NCBI GenBank assembly: GCA_902803345.1 | Contig: CADCPV010000026.1 | Span: 1 to 10,709, forward strand | Source: an uncultured Eubacteriales bacterium | Lineage (GTDB): Bacteria; Bacillota_A; Clostridia; Lachnospirales; Lachnospiraceae | Length of the DNA: 10,709 nucleotides | Direction: 5' to 3' | In this document: positions 1 to 6,196 of the stretch, piece after piece | How the letters are laid out: the number at the start of each line of letters is the position of its first letter | Numbering within the stretch: the first letter of the stretch is position 1 | Made by a program: the position numbers and the translations under genes | The notes under the pieces: model-generated | What the model saw: the letters and a program-made list of their open reading frames with translations, nothing else | The model's database searches: none | Told to the model about the DNA's origin: nothing

Positions 1-11
1 GAAAGACTTAC

Positions 12-60
12 AAGAAAAAGGGGGAAGTCGGCAGACCTATCAGGATGCGGAGCCGACTTC
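12..60 (-). terminator. Intrinsic terminator of the GH9-ROK-SIS operon
   Basis: Positions 24-32 and 52-60 form a perfect 9-bp inverted repeat (GAAGTCGGC/GCCGACTTC) around a 19-nt loop. Read on the minus strand, the stem is followed by CCCC and then a T-rich tract (TTTTTCTT, about 19-12). It begins about 25 nt after the stop codon of the SIS gene, which is where an operon terminator would be expected. The four C residues between stem and T-tract and the long loop make it imperfect, so termination may be partial. Confidence 0.6.
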
Positions 61-85
61 TGCATTCGACTTGTTTTCTCCTCTT

Positions 86-1171
86 TCACCATCCGAAATG
101 AGTTGAAAAGTACGAATACATTTTACTGTGATCTGTCGGCTTTGTAAGATCCCTTCCGCCGTCAATCGTCAGAAAATATGCCATGGTCTGTACAGCAGCG
201 CTCATTTCGAGCACACGGAAGTGTGTGCTTGCAAACGCTATCTTCAGATCTTCATCGTCTGCGGTTTCCGCACCGATCACATAGCCGTTATGCAGCTCGT
301 TTTTCATATAGCGTGCCAGCGAAAGCGCTTTTTCAGACTGTCTCCCGCCGTCGTTCAGAATAATCACGCAGTGTCGGCCGGTGTAGCCGTAATTCGGGCC
401 GTGCATGCCCTCTTCCAGTTCATAGCCGATTGAAATCACCTGCGGCATCTCCCAGAATTTAACTGCGCCTTCCAGCGAAAGTCCGTAACACTCATCGGCT
501 CCCGTAAAAATAATACAGTCCGAACGCATGATTCTGCGTTTGTTCTGTTCAAACCAGCCCTCCGCCATAGATATTATTTTTGCATGGCTCTCCGGCACCT
601 TCGCCGCGTCCGCCGTATAGGTCTCCGCTTCTTCCTTCGTAAGTTTCCCGCGGATTCTTCCTATACGAATCGCGAGAAGCATCAGGTCGAGGACACTGAT
701 CGTATAGCCGATCGTACGCATCCCGTATTCCTCTTTCCCGCAGTTCATCGTGATATGACAGGGTGAGCTTCCGGCAAGAATCGTTTCCGGGCCTTCCGTG
801 AGGCTCACACAGTAAAAGCCCTTTGACGCCAGTTTTTTCATCACGCCGCACACAACACCCGAGGATCCGGTCTGTGAAATAAAGACGTAGAGGGCGTGCG
901 GGTTAAAGACACGGCCTTCTCCTTCGCAGTCGTTAGGATAGCTTGTCCTCACGACGAGTCCGGATACGCGTTCCATAAACGGACGCGCGGTTATGGATAC
1001 CGTATTTGACGTTCCGGAGCCGATCAGGACAATCTCGTTGATCTCGTCGGCGTGTTCCCTATAGAAACGTTCAAAATCCGCAAACATATCATCCTGTACG
1101 GAGAGAACTTTCCCGATCAGCGATGGAATTCTTCTGATACAATCCAGCAAAGTGACTTTTGCAGTTTCCAT
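86..1171 (-). CDS. Double-SIS-domain sugar-phosphate isomerase/deaminase-like protein
   Basis: This 361-residue protein has the two-SIS layout of the GlmS isomerase half and its relatives (AgaS, FrlB, NagB-II types), which isomerise, deaminate or deglycate phosphosugars in the cytoplasm. The first SIS domain (about residues 25-180) has the phosphate-binding stretch GSGTSNT at 51-57 and ISQTGSSG at 98-105. The second (about 205-345) has LEGAVKFWE at 233-241 and ELEEGMHGP at 251-259, matching the EGxLK and ELKHGP regions of GlmS. The C-terminal tail contains DHSK (347-350), near where GlmS keeps its Schiff-base lysine. There is no glutaminase domain, so it is not glucosamine-6-phosphate synthase. 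The start has an AGGAGG site about 11 nt upstream. It lies 27 bp after the ROK kinase gene and is the last gene of that operon, so its substrate is probably the kinase product or a derivative. The exact reaction cannot be read from the sequence. Confidence 0.85.
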   Translation of the reverse strand: METAKVTLLDCIRRIPSLIGKVLSVQDDMFADFERFYREHADEINEIVLIGSGTSNTVSITARPFMERVSGLVVRTSYPNDCEGEGRVFNPHALYVFISQTGSSGVVCGVMKKLASKGFYCVSLTEGPETILAGSSPCHITMNCGKEEYGMRTIGYTISVLDLMLLAIRIGRIRGKLTKEEAETYTADAAKVPESHAKIISMAEGWFEQNKRRIMRSDCIIFTGADECYGLSLEGAVKFWEMPQVISIGYELEEGMHGPNYGYTGRHCVIILNDGGRQSEKALSLARYMKNELHNGYVIGAETADDEDLKIAFASTHFRVLEMSAAVQTMAYFLTIDGGRDLTKPTDHSKMYSYFSTHFGW

Positions 1172-1198
1172 ATCTAATTGATCCTCCTGATGGAATTC

Positions 1199-2188
1199 TT
1201 AGCCGTACTTCTTCTGATATCCAAGGCCGATCGCAGCTGCTCCCATGAGTCCGGCGTAGTCAGGATCCAATCCTGTCAGCACGATTCCCTCTTCGATATG
1301 CCGCAGCGAATGCTCCGAAACGGCATCCCGTATTCTGTCTACGGTCTCCTGGTTCCGTATCAGTCCGCCCCCGAGAACCACCTTCCTCGGAGAAAGCACA
1401 CAGGTCAGATTGGTGATCAGAAAACCAACGGTCAGGATCAGATTATCCACGAGTTCTCCGGCAAATCGGTCCCCTCTTTCTGCCTCCTGATAGATTACAT
1501 GCCCATTGATATCCTCCGGATTACTGCCGAAAAGGACCGATTCACGATGCGCTGCAATCCGTTTCTCAAACTGATACCGAAGGCCCATCCCGGATGCTGT
1601 CATTTCCAGTTCATGATCCCGCTCTTCCCCGGGGACCAGGGACGTTTTTCCCGGTAATCCGGGCGTGTCCTTCACTGCTTCCGGGATCCTTCCGTGCATA
1701 TAACCGACTTCTCCCGCAAACCCGTCAGTTCCGCGGATCAGCCGCCCTCCGGAAATCGCAGCCGCTGCGAGTCCGGTTCCCACGTTTATGTAGATCAGGT
1801 CGCCCACTCTGCTTCCCGCACCAAACTCATTCTCCGCCATTACAGTGCATTTCACATCGTTATCAACATATACTATGCTTCCGAGAGCGTCTTCCATGTA
1901 TTCCCTGATCGCGAAAACTGGCCCGTTTTTCCCCGGCTCCATCCAGAGTCCTCTTACGGGATCAACAATGTTGTTGAATCCAATGCCGACTTCCGGCGGA
2001 ATACTTCCGGATGCCCAGCCGTATTTCTCTTCATACCTTCGTATCAGCTGAAGTGTATGTCCGGCCTTTTCCTCCATTGTGCCAACTTCTGAATCTGCCT
2101 TAAGAATATGCAGCACATTCCCATCGGAATCCACCTCCGAAACCAATGTCTTGGTTCCGCCGATATCAACAGCCAAAGTACTTCGCAT
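1199..2188 (-). CDS. ROK-family sugar kinase lacking the zinc motif
   Basis: The start is set at 2188 (protein begins MRSTLAVDIGGTKT, 329 residues) because AAAGGAGG lies 4 nt upstream. A longer frame opening at 2260 would put the ATP-binding loop 24 residues too deep. ROK proteins are cytoplasmic sugar or amino-sugar kinases or sugar-responsive repressors. No HTH precedes the kinase fold here, so it should be an enzyme. Visible motifs are the phosphate-binding DIGGTKT (8-14), the catalytic aspartate in YVDND (D111), INVGTGLAAA (134-143), GEVGYMHG (159-166) and the late VLGGGL (271-276). It is unusual in having no CxCGxxGCxE cysteine cluster: the matching stretch (about 186-200) reads EERDHELEMTASG. 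The ExGH histidine is also replaced by Tyr163. These losses suggest altered sugar binding or structure, while the catalytic Asp is retained. It sits 61 bp after the GH9 gene and 27 bp before the SIS gene, so it probably phosphorylates the sugar released by the GH9 enzyme. Confidence 0.9.
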   Translation of the reverse strand: MRSTLAVDIGGTKTLVSEVDSDGNVLHILKADSEVGTMEEKAGHTLQLIRRYEEKYGWASGSIPPEVGIGFNNIVDPVRGLWMEPGKNGPVFAIREYMEDALGSIVYVDNDVKCTVMAENEFGAGSRVGDLIYINVGTGLAAAAISGGRLIRGTDGFAGEVGYMHGRIPEAVKDTPGLPGKTSLVPGEERDHELEMTASGMGLRYQFEKRIAAHRESVLFGSNPEDINGHVIYQEAERGDRFAGELVDNLILTVGFLITNLTCVLSPRKVVLGGGLIRNQETVDRIRDAVSEHSLRHIEEGIVLTGLDPDYAGLMGAAAIGLGYQKKYG

Positions 2189-2192
2189 TCTG

Positions 2193-2200
2193 CCTCCTTT
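2193..2200 (-). promoter_or_regulatory. Ribosome binding site that fixes the ROK kinase start
   Basis: The minus strand reads AAAGGAGG here, followed by CAGA and the ATG at 2188. No comparable site precedes the upstream in-frame ATG at 2260, which lies inside the tail of the GH9 gene. This supports the shorter kinase. Confidence 0.75.
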
Positions 2201-2249
2201 CCGGATCATTCTGTGCTTTTCCTGAATCACGGGAGATCTTCCTTCAGTC

Positions 2250-4649
2250 TTAAAGAACATAGCTCAGAAGCCACATCAATTTATTGGCACTGGCGATCCA
2301 GACCTCTTTATATGTTGCGGTTGCAACCTGCGGCCACCACGGGCTGTCATGGTCTTCATAGCTCTGCATACCGACCGGAATCTGGCCGACGGTCACGCCC
2401 GGCTGAACCGTATACGCATCGGACCATTCGTGTCCTTCCCCGTAAACGAGAGACTGTCCGAACGGATTGCCGCCGGTGAGCCAGTGGATCTGCTGTCCGG
2501 CGATTTCCATCAGCTCCCGGTCATCTGTAATTCTTGCCGCGGACGCCGCAGCCACCGCTTCCGAGAGCTGGACATTGCAGTTTCCGCGGAAAGAGAACCA
2601 CACCGGAAACGCCCGAAGATATACGCCGCGTTTCCGGTCGAGACAGACGATGCCCTGCTCCACCTGCGGACGGAAGCCCGGAAGCGCCAAATCGTCCGCC
2701 CAGATGATGCTTTTGAAAGTTTCTTCCGGGAAGCGCTCCGCTTCGTCGGCAAAATAGACGCCTTCCGGAAGCATTCCATAAGGTCTTGTATATTTCGCAA
2801 CTGTTTTGTAATATTCCGCCGTTCTCCGGATTGCGGCCTTCCATTTGTCCGCATCCGGATGATCCGGTGCTTCTGAGAGCAGCATCTCCAGACCCACCGC
2901 GGTATACTGTTCAAAGGAATGATGTGCGTGATGCCAGGGGAGTGTATGCTTCCGGTCGGTATAATAAAACCCGGAAAGCGGAATCTCCCAGTCCGTCGGT
3001 TCCTGCTGCTGGCAGGCAATCAGAAGCTGTGCAAAATACGCGGCTTCCCTGAGATACTCCCTTCTCCCCGCGCGGACCAGTGCGGCTGCGGCGCTGCAGG
3101 CCGCGGCGAACATTTTCACTTCAAACTGTTCCATGCGGACCGACGCATCCCCGCTGAGTCCCCGTTCAAACTGTTTTACCGCGAAACCGAAATCTTCCTC
3201 CGCAATCCGAAGAGCGTAATCCGAACGCGTCGGATCCGGTTTCTTTAACGAATATGCGCCTAATGCTTCCGCAAATGCCGAGACGAAATTCAGATAGGGC
3301 ATCTCATTGGCTTCCGAGACGATATCATCCGGCGTCCCGATAATACCGTCTGTCCAGATCGAGGTTGACGAATAATCTGAGCGGAATCCATCACCGAAAC
3401 GCACCTTCAGCACATAATCCAGGCCCCATTCAGCTTCTTCCAGGACGCGCTCGTATAGTCTCGGGTTCTTTTCCTTCAAATGGTCTGAAAGAAGAAACAG
3501 CGCTGCTGTGCCGTCGGCAGTATTTCCCATCCCCTGCGCAAGATCCGCCGCATCATGCCAGCCGCCGTTTCCGACGATGCTCTTCCCCGCGTGCTTCAGG
3601 AGAAGATCGCTGTGACATGCCATGTGTTTCCCGCGAACATAGTACCCGCAGCGCTGTGAAAGGAAGAAATTCAGAATCTTCCAGGACAGCGCCTCGTAGG
3701 TGTCCGCTGCGACCACAAAGGGTTCGCTCTGCATCTTCCCGTATCGGATAACGTAGCTTCCCTCTGCCTGAAAGGCGGAGAAATCCATCATGACAAACTC
3801 TTCAGCTGCAATCTGCACTTTCTCTGTCTTTCCGCAAAATACGGCTTCCTCCTGAACAAAACAGCTGCCTTCCTCCGTTTCCCTGCACGCGTGAAGGGCG
3901 AATTCCAAAGTTCCGCCGGTCTTCTCTGCAGCTGCGTATTTCAGTCCCGCCGGCGTATAACCGGATCCCGATACAGAGATCAGTCCCGGCTTCGGCGTCC
4001 ATCCTTCTTCTTTGTCCGCGTCCACCTTCTGCAGTTCCAGTTTCGACAGATACCAGTGCAGCACATCATCACTGTCATTTTCGTGCCCGCACATGTCATA
4101 TTCGATACTGACTCCGGTAACGCAGTCTCTCGGAACCATCGGTATTTCCAGTGTGATATGATTCCATTCATACGGAATCAGCGCAAAATTGTGATGTCCT
4201 GTGCGTCCCCAGAGATCCGGAGATTTTTTCTTTCCGTCATTCCTGAGCTGAAGCCTCAGCGTAATGGATTTCATGCCGTGAATATCCGGGTAGACATACA
4301 GCGACAGTCGGTTCCATTCCTCCCAGTTCTCCCGGTTGACGGAGAAAAGGGCTCCCGGCTCTTCGTATATTCTGCCTCTGTCATGTCCGGGAAGCCAGTC
4401 CGAAAGATTCGTCGGACATGTAAGAAGCATTGTTTTACGGCCTTCAAAAATCATTTCGTCGCTTACAGAGATTTGTGCATAGGGCGTTTTTTCGCTCCAC
4501 CCCTGAAGAGAATTCATCTCGCTTAACACCCGGGTCCTGCCGGGCATCTTTTTCTCCAGACGGGCATTGGTGCTTTTTGTCCTGTCCGGCGGAAGGATTC
4601 GGTGAATGTCACGGCTCTTATCAAGAAGCTTCAAAAAACTGTCTTTCAT
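2250..4649 (-). CDS. Glycoside hydrolase family 9 protein, cytoplasmic, with N-terminal accessory domain
   Basis: This 799-residue protein is probably an intracellular exo-acting beta-glycosidase of family GH9. Three parts can be seen. Residues about 25-215 form a beta-rich, jelly-roll-like region of unknown function. Residues about 221-313 resemble the Ig-like CelD_N module that precedes many GH9 domains. The (alpha/alpha)6 catalytic part runs from about 320 to the end. It starts with SWKILNFFLSQRCGYY, has the base motif GGWHDAADL (catalytic Asp366/Asp369, matching DAGD of endoglucanases), GGNPFGQSL (726-734), and ATYKEVW near the C-terminus, whose Glu782 is the likely acid in place of the NE of classical cellulases. 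There is no signal peptide, dockerin or cellulose-binding module, unlike secreted GH9 cellulases. Known cytoplasmic or periplasmic GH9 relatives include exo-glucosidases and glucosaminidases, so a disaccharide or oligosaccharide substrate is likely. The start at 4649 is chosen because an upstream TTG (4661) is part of the Shine-Dalgarno sequence itself. It is the first gene of the operon with the ROK kinase and SIS protein. Confidence 0.88.
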   Translation of the reverse strand: MKDSFLKLLDKSRDIHRILPPDRTKSTNARLEKKMPGRTRVLSEMNSLQGWSEKTPYAQISVSDEMIFEGRKTMLLTCPTNLSDWLPGHDRGRIYEEPGALFSVNRENWEEWNRLSLYVYPDIHGMKSITLRLQLRNDGKKKSPDLWGRTGHHNFALIPYEWNHITLEIPMVPRDCVTGVSIEYDMCGHENDSDDVLHWYLSKLELQKVDADKEEGWTPKPGLISVSGSGYTPAGLKYAAAEKTGGTLEFALHACRETEEGSCFVQEEAVFCGKTEKVQIAAEEFVMMDFSAFQAEGSYVIRYGKMQSEPFVVAADTYEALSWKILNFFLSQRCGYYVRGKHMACHSDLLLKHAGKSIVGNGGWHDAADLAQGMGNTADGTAALFLLSDHLKEKNPRLYERVLEEAEWGLDYVLKVRFGDGFRSDYSSTSIWTDGIIGTPDDIVSEANEMPYLNFVSAFAEALGAYSLKKPDPTRSDYALRIAEEDFGFAVKQFERGLSGDASVRMEQFEVKMFAAACSAAAALVRAGRREYLREAAYFAQLLIACQQQEPTDWEIPLSGFYYTDRKHTLPWHHAHHSFEQYTAVGLEMLLSEAPDHPDADKWKAAIRRTAEYYKTVAKYTRPYGMLPEGVYFADEAERFPEETFKSIIWADDLALPGFRPQVEQGIVCLDRKRGVYLRAFPVWFSFRGNCNVQLSEAVAAASAARITDDRELMEIAGQQIHWLTGGNPFGQSLVYGEGHEWSDAYTVQPGVTVGQIPVGMQSYEDHDSPWWPQVATATYKEVWIASANKLMWLLSYVL

Positions 4650-4653
4650 ATGT

Positions 4654-4659
4654 TCCTCC
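4654..4659 (-). promoter_or_regulatory. Ribosome binding site that fixes the GH9 start
   Basis: The minus strand reads GGAGGA, then ACAT and the ATG at 4649. The in-frame TTG at 4661 overlaps this site (TTGGAGGAACATATG), so it is unlikely to be used. The resulting protein begins MKDSFLKLLDKS. Confidence 0.7.
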
Positions 4660-4714
4660 AATCAAAAAAACATGAGGGCTCACATCCTCCAGCAGCTGAA
4701 ATCACCCGTTGTTT

Positions 4715-4762
4715 GTGAACTACTCGGCTTTTGAATAACCGAGCATCCGGAGCCCGCTTACG
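4715..4762 (-). mobile_element. Right-end hairpin of an IS200/IS605-type tnpB element (relic)
   Basis: After the tnpB relic stop codon, the minus strand carries an inverted repeat, CTCGG and CCGAG, separated by 11 nt (CTCGGTTATTCAAAAGCCGAG), then TAGTTCAC ending at 4715. A short hairpin just downstream of tnpB is typical of the right end of IS200/IS605-type elements, where the 3' end of the TnpB guide RNA (omegaRNA) scaffold also lies. If so, the element ends near 4715 and the sequence beyond it, leading into the GH9 gene, is the flank that would have served as guide. This boundary is inferred from structure only, and no left end was found. Confidence 0.45.
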
Positions 4763-5105
4763 CTATGCAGCTACCTTTATTACAGGGGGATTTGATAATC
4801 CTATGGGTAGAATTACCTGTTTGCTCTTTACCTGCTGTAAATAGATACGAAGGATGTTGTATGCACCAACAGCATCCGCATTCCAGATGTTGCTGCCATC
4901 GCTATACCTGGTTGATACGATCACCAAGGTCAAGACCTTCTCTGATCCCGGAGATATTGCCAATCACAACCGTAATGATGTGATGCTGCTGACAGTACCT
5001 TGCAATATAGTGTGTGATCTTATGCAGGTAGTCGTGAACACAGTGCCGTTTCTTCTCATGCAGCGAATGTGTATGATTTGAAGGCCTGCATGATTTGTAC
5101 GAGGG
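4763..5105 (-). pseudogene. tnpB: tnpB relic (IS200/IS605-type RNA-guided nuclease, 3' part with internal deletion)
   Basis: Two TnpB segments lie in different frames. The upstream one (about 5105-4911) reads HEKKRHCVHDYLHKITHYIA, then ARYCQQHHIITVVIGNISGI and REGLDLGDRINQ. This resembles the region just before the central RuvC Glu motif of TnpB; here GNISGIR stands where the family usually has GDISGIR. A stop follows directly. The second (about 4907-4763) reads SDGSNIWNADAVGAYNILR, which is the RuvC-III motif (NADxxGAxNILR), and ends at TAG 4763-4765. The zinc-finger stretch normally between them (roughly 50-70 codons with CxxC pairs) is missing, and everything N-terminal to about 5105 is also absent. 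The gene is therefore dead: truncated, internally deleted and frameshifted. Its right side abuts the hairpin upstream of the GH9 operon, and its left side begins just after the stop of the broken XRE gene. This relic fills the otherwise gene-free stretch 4680-5114. Confidence 0.8.
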
Positions 5106-5114
5106 GGATATTTC

Positions 5115-5586
5115 TCAGAGGGTTTCTGTTGTCTCGGGATTCCCACCTGCTTTTGAAAGATAGCACCGAATTACTTTCACCATTTTTTCGTTTTGGAAGT
5201 TCGCCTCGATTTCGTCCATATCTACGGTACGTCCGGAAAGGATTCCCTGGATCAGAACCTCCGCGTACAGTACCTCCCGGGTCATGGGATCCTTCAGATA
5301 GTTCAGAAGGTCAATATTCATTTTTTCGTTGATTCCCTCGACCATGCCCACGAAAAAGGAACAGTCTTCGCCGAAAAGCTTTCCTATGCTTTCCATATAT
5401 TGGAAGCCGGTTGTAACATCTTCAAGCCTCATCAGTCTGCGCTCGACTGCTGCGAGATTTCCGCCGTTGAGCAGCTTATCTGCCGTGGTATTCAGTATAT
5501 CACACAAATCGAGAAGAATACCGGTGTCGGGAAGCGCATCTCCGTTTTCCCATTTTGAAACGGCCTGGAAAGAAATATTCAGCTTT
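5115..5586 (-). pseudogene. XRE-family regulator missing its first HTH helices
   Basis: The frame reads NISFQAVSKWENGDALPD then LCDILNTTADKLL, the recognition-helix half of a Cro/C1-type HTH of the common clostridial kind (normally preceded by a KxxGLTQEELAxxL stretch). It continues with an alpha-helical C-terminal domain (ERRLMRLEDVTTGFQYMES, then FFVGMVEGINEKMNIDLLNY) and ends at TGA 5115-5117. The first ~20-30 residues of the HTH domain are absent. The frame instead runs into integrase DNA read in the wrong phase, so the apparent upstream start at 5696 yields a meaningless N-terminus (MRMNARIGDTSSG). The protein would lack a full DNA-binding domain and is probably non-functional. The C-terminal half looks intact, which suggests a recent deletion. 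Its promoter is lost, and expression could only come from the integrase signals upstream. Confidence 0.75.
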
Positions 5587-5742
5587 CTCTTCTTTCTCAC
5601 GAAGTTCAGTAAGCGTATCAGCATATATTGTTCGTCTGATTCGGTTCCGATCAATATACCGGAACTGGTATCTCCGATCCTTGCGTTCATTCTCACCTTC
5701 CTTTAACACCCGGCCTTTGCTGTCTTTTCTTTTTTCTGCCAT
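5587..5742 (-). pseudogene. int: Tn916-type tyrosine integrase, N-terminal stub
   Basis: The first ~52 codons (MAEKRKDSKGRVLKEGENER, then KDRRYQFRYIDRN and TIYADTLTELREKE) match the start of Tn916-family and clostridial conjugative-element integrases: the arm-type DNA-binding domain with its RKDxxGRVLxxGExQRKDGRY pattern. The start has a strong AAGGAG site 6 nt upstream (5754-5749). After residue ~52 the match ends and the DNA becomes that of the XRE gene in another phase. The core-binding and catalytic domains (R...HxxR...Y) are absent, so this stub cannot recombine DNA. It marks a deletion scar of an integrative element. Confidence 0.78.
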
Positions 5743-5770
5743 AGCTTACTCCTTATGCGAAGAAAGGGCA

Positions 5771-5809
5771 GTTATGATTATTGGAGTTTTTAATTTCCAA
5801 TATCATAAC
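5771..5809. repeat. Bulged inverted repeat upstream of the integrase start
   Basis: GTTATGATTATTGGA (5771-5785) and TCCAATATCATAAC (5796-5809) are complementary over 14 bp apart from one bulged T, around a ~10-nt AT-rich loop. No T-tract follows on either strand, so it is not an obvious terminator. On the minus strand the right arm contains TGTTATGAT (5810-5802), which fits an extended -10 element, but no -35 box is seen at the proper distance. It lies in the 70-bp gap between the DUF3795 relic and the integrase stub. It may be an operator, an integrase/excisionase arm site or the edge of the inserted element. Confidence 0.5.
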
Positions 5810-5812
5810 ATA

Positions 5813-6141
5813 CTACAGCCCTTCAATGCCGGTTGTCCGGATCTTGCGAACATTGTCCAAAGGAGATTCTTTTCTCGGATAGGCTGAAGTGTATCTATTC
5901 TCCTTCTCCATTACGTCCGCACAGGGATAATCCGGGCATTCATCGCAGTATTTATAGCAATTATTGATACGTTTTTTACACAGAATGATCCCACAGCGTT
6001 CCCTGCAAAACACCGGTTTGTTTTATCCGGTCCGTTACATCCGGGGCAGGGGTTCTCTTTTTTGAGCGCTGCCTTACACAGACTGCAGTCCAGTCCGCAT
6101 GGCGCGATCATTTTTTCGGTAAACAAATGATTTTGGCTCAT
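5813..6141 (-). pseudogene. DUF3795 family cysteine-rich protein, frameshifted and probably 3'-truncated
   Basis: Translation from ATG 6141 (AGGAGG at 6153-6148, ideal spacing) gives MSQNHLFTEKMIAPCGLDCS then LCKAALKKENPCPGCNGPDK. The frame is then lost at about 6013-6016 and continues one phase over as VFCRERCGIILCKKRINNCY, then KYCDECPDYPCADVMEKEN, ending at TAG 5813. Joined, the product is a DUF3795 protein with its CGLDCxLC, CPGC, CxxRCGIxxC and YCxECPxYPC cysteine pairs, a probable metal-binding protein of unknown role. The break fits loss of one C in a short C run (CCGG, where CCCGG would restore N-P-V-F-C). The family form I recall usually continues past the RKIRxxGIE stretch with another CxxC segment. 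Here the protein stops at IEGL, right next to the integrase-side DNA, so the 3' end may have been cut by the mobile element. It is the last gene of the upstream run, 55 bp after the SGNH gene. Confidence 0.72.
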
Positions 6142-6196
6142 GTTTAGCCTCCTGTAAACTTCATAACCCGTTTTGTATTTATACATGTCAAAGCTA

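Noticed and set aside
2189..2260. Longer ROK frame starting at 2260
   Set aside because: It would overlap the GH9 stop and place 24 extra residues before the ATP-binding loop, and the strong SD supports the start at 2188.
128..3751. Many plus-strand open frames opposite the SIS, ROK and GH9 genes
   Set aside because: They lie fully inside convincing minus-strand genes, have no recognisable domains and lack ribosome binding sites, so they are reading-frame shadows.
4650..4661. TTG start of the GH9 gene at 4661
   Set aside because: The codon overlaps the Shine-Dalgarno sequence used for the ATG at 4649.
4664..4690. T-run with short GAGG/CCTC stem before the GH9 gene as an attenuator
   Set aside because: The stem is only about 4 bp and the T-run is just upstream of the SD, so a real terminator is unlikely.
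5587..5696. N-terminal part of the apparent regulator frame starting at 5696
   Set aside because: This part reads integrase DNA in the wrong phase and has no HTH helices, so it is an accident of the deletion.
6160..6191. Promoter for the DUF3795 gene with TTGACA at 6191-6186
   Set aside because: The -35-like box is perfect, but no acceptable -10 hexamer occurs 16-18 nt away; only weak GTTATG-like matches are present.
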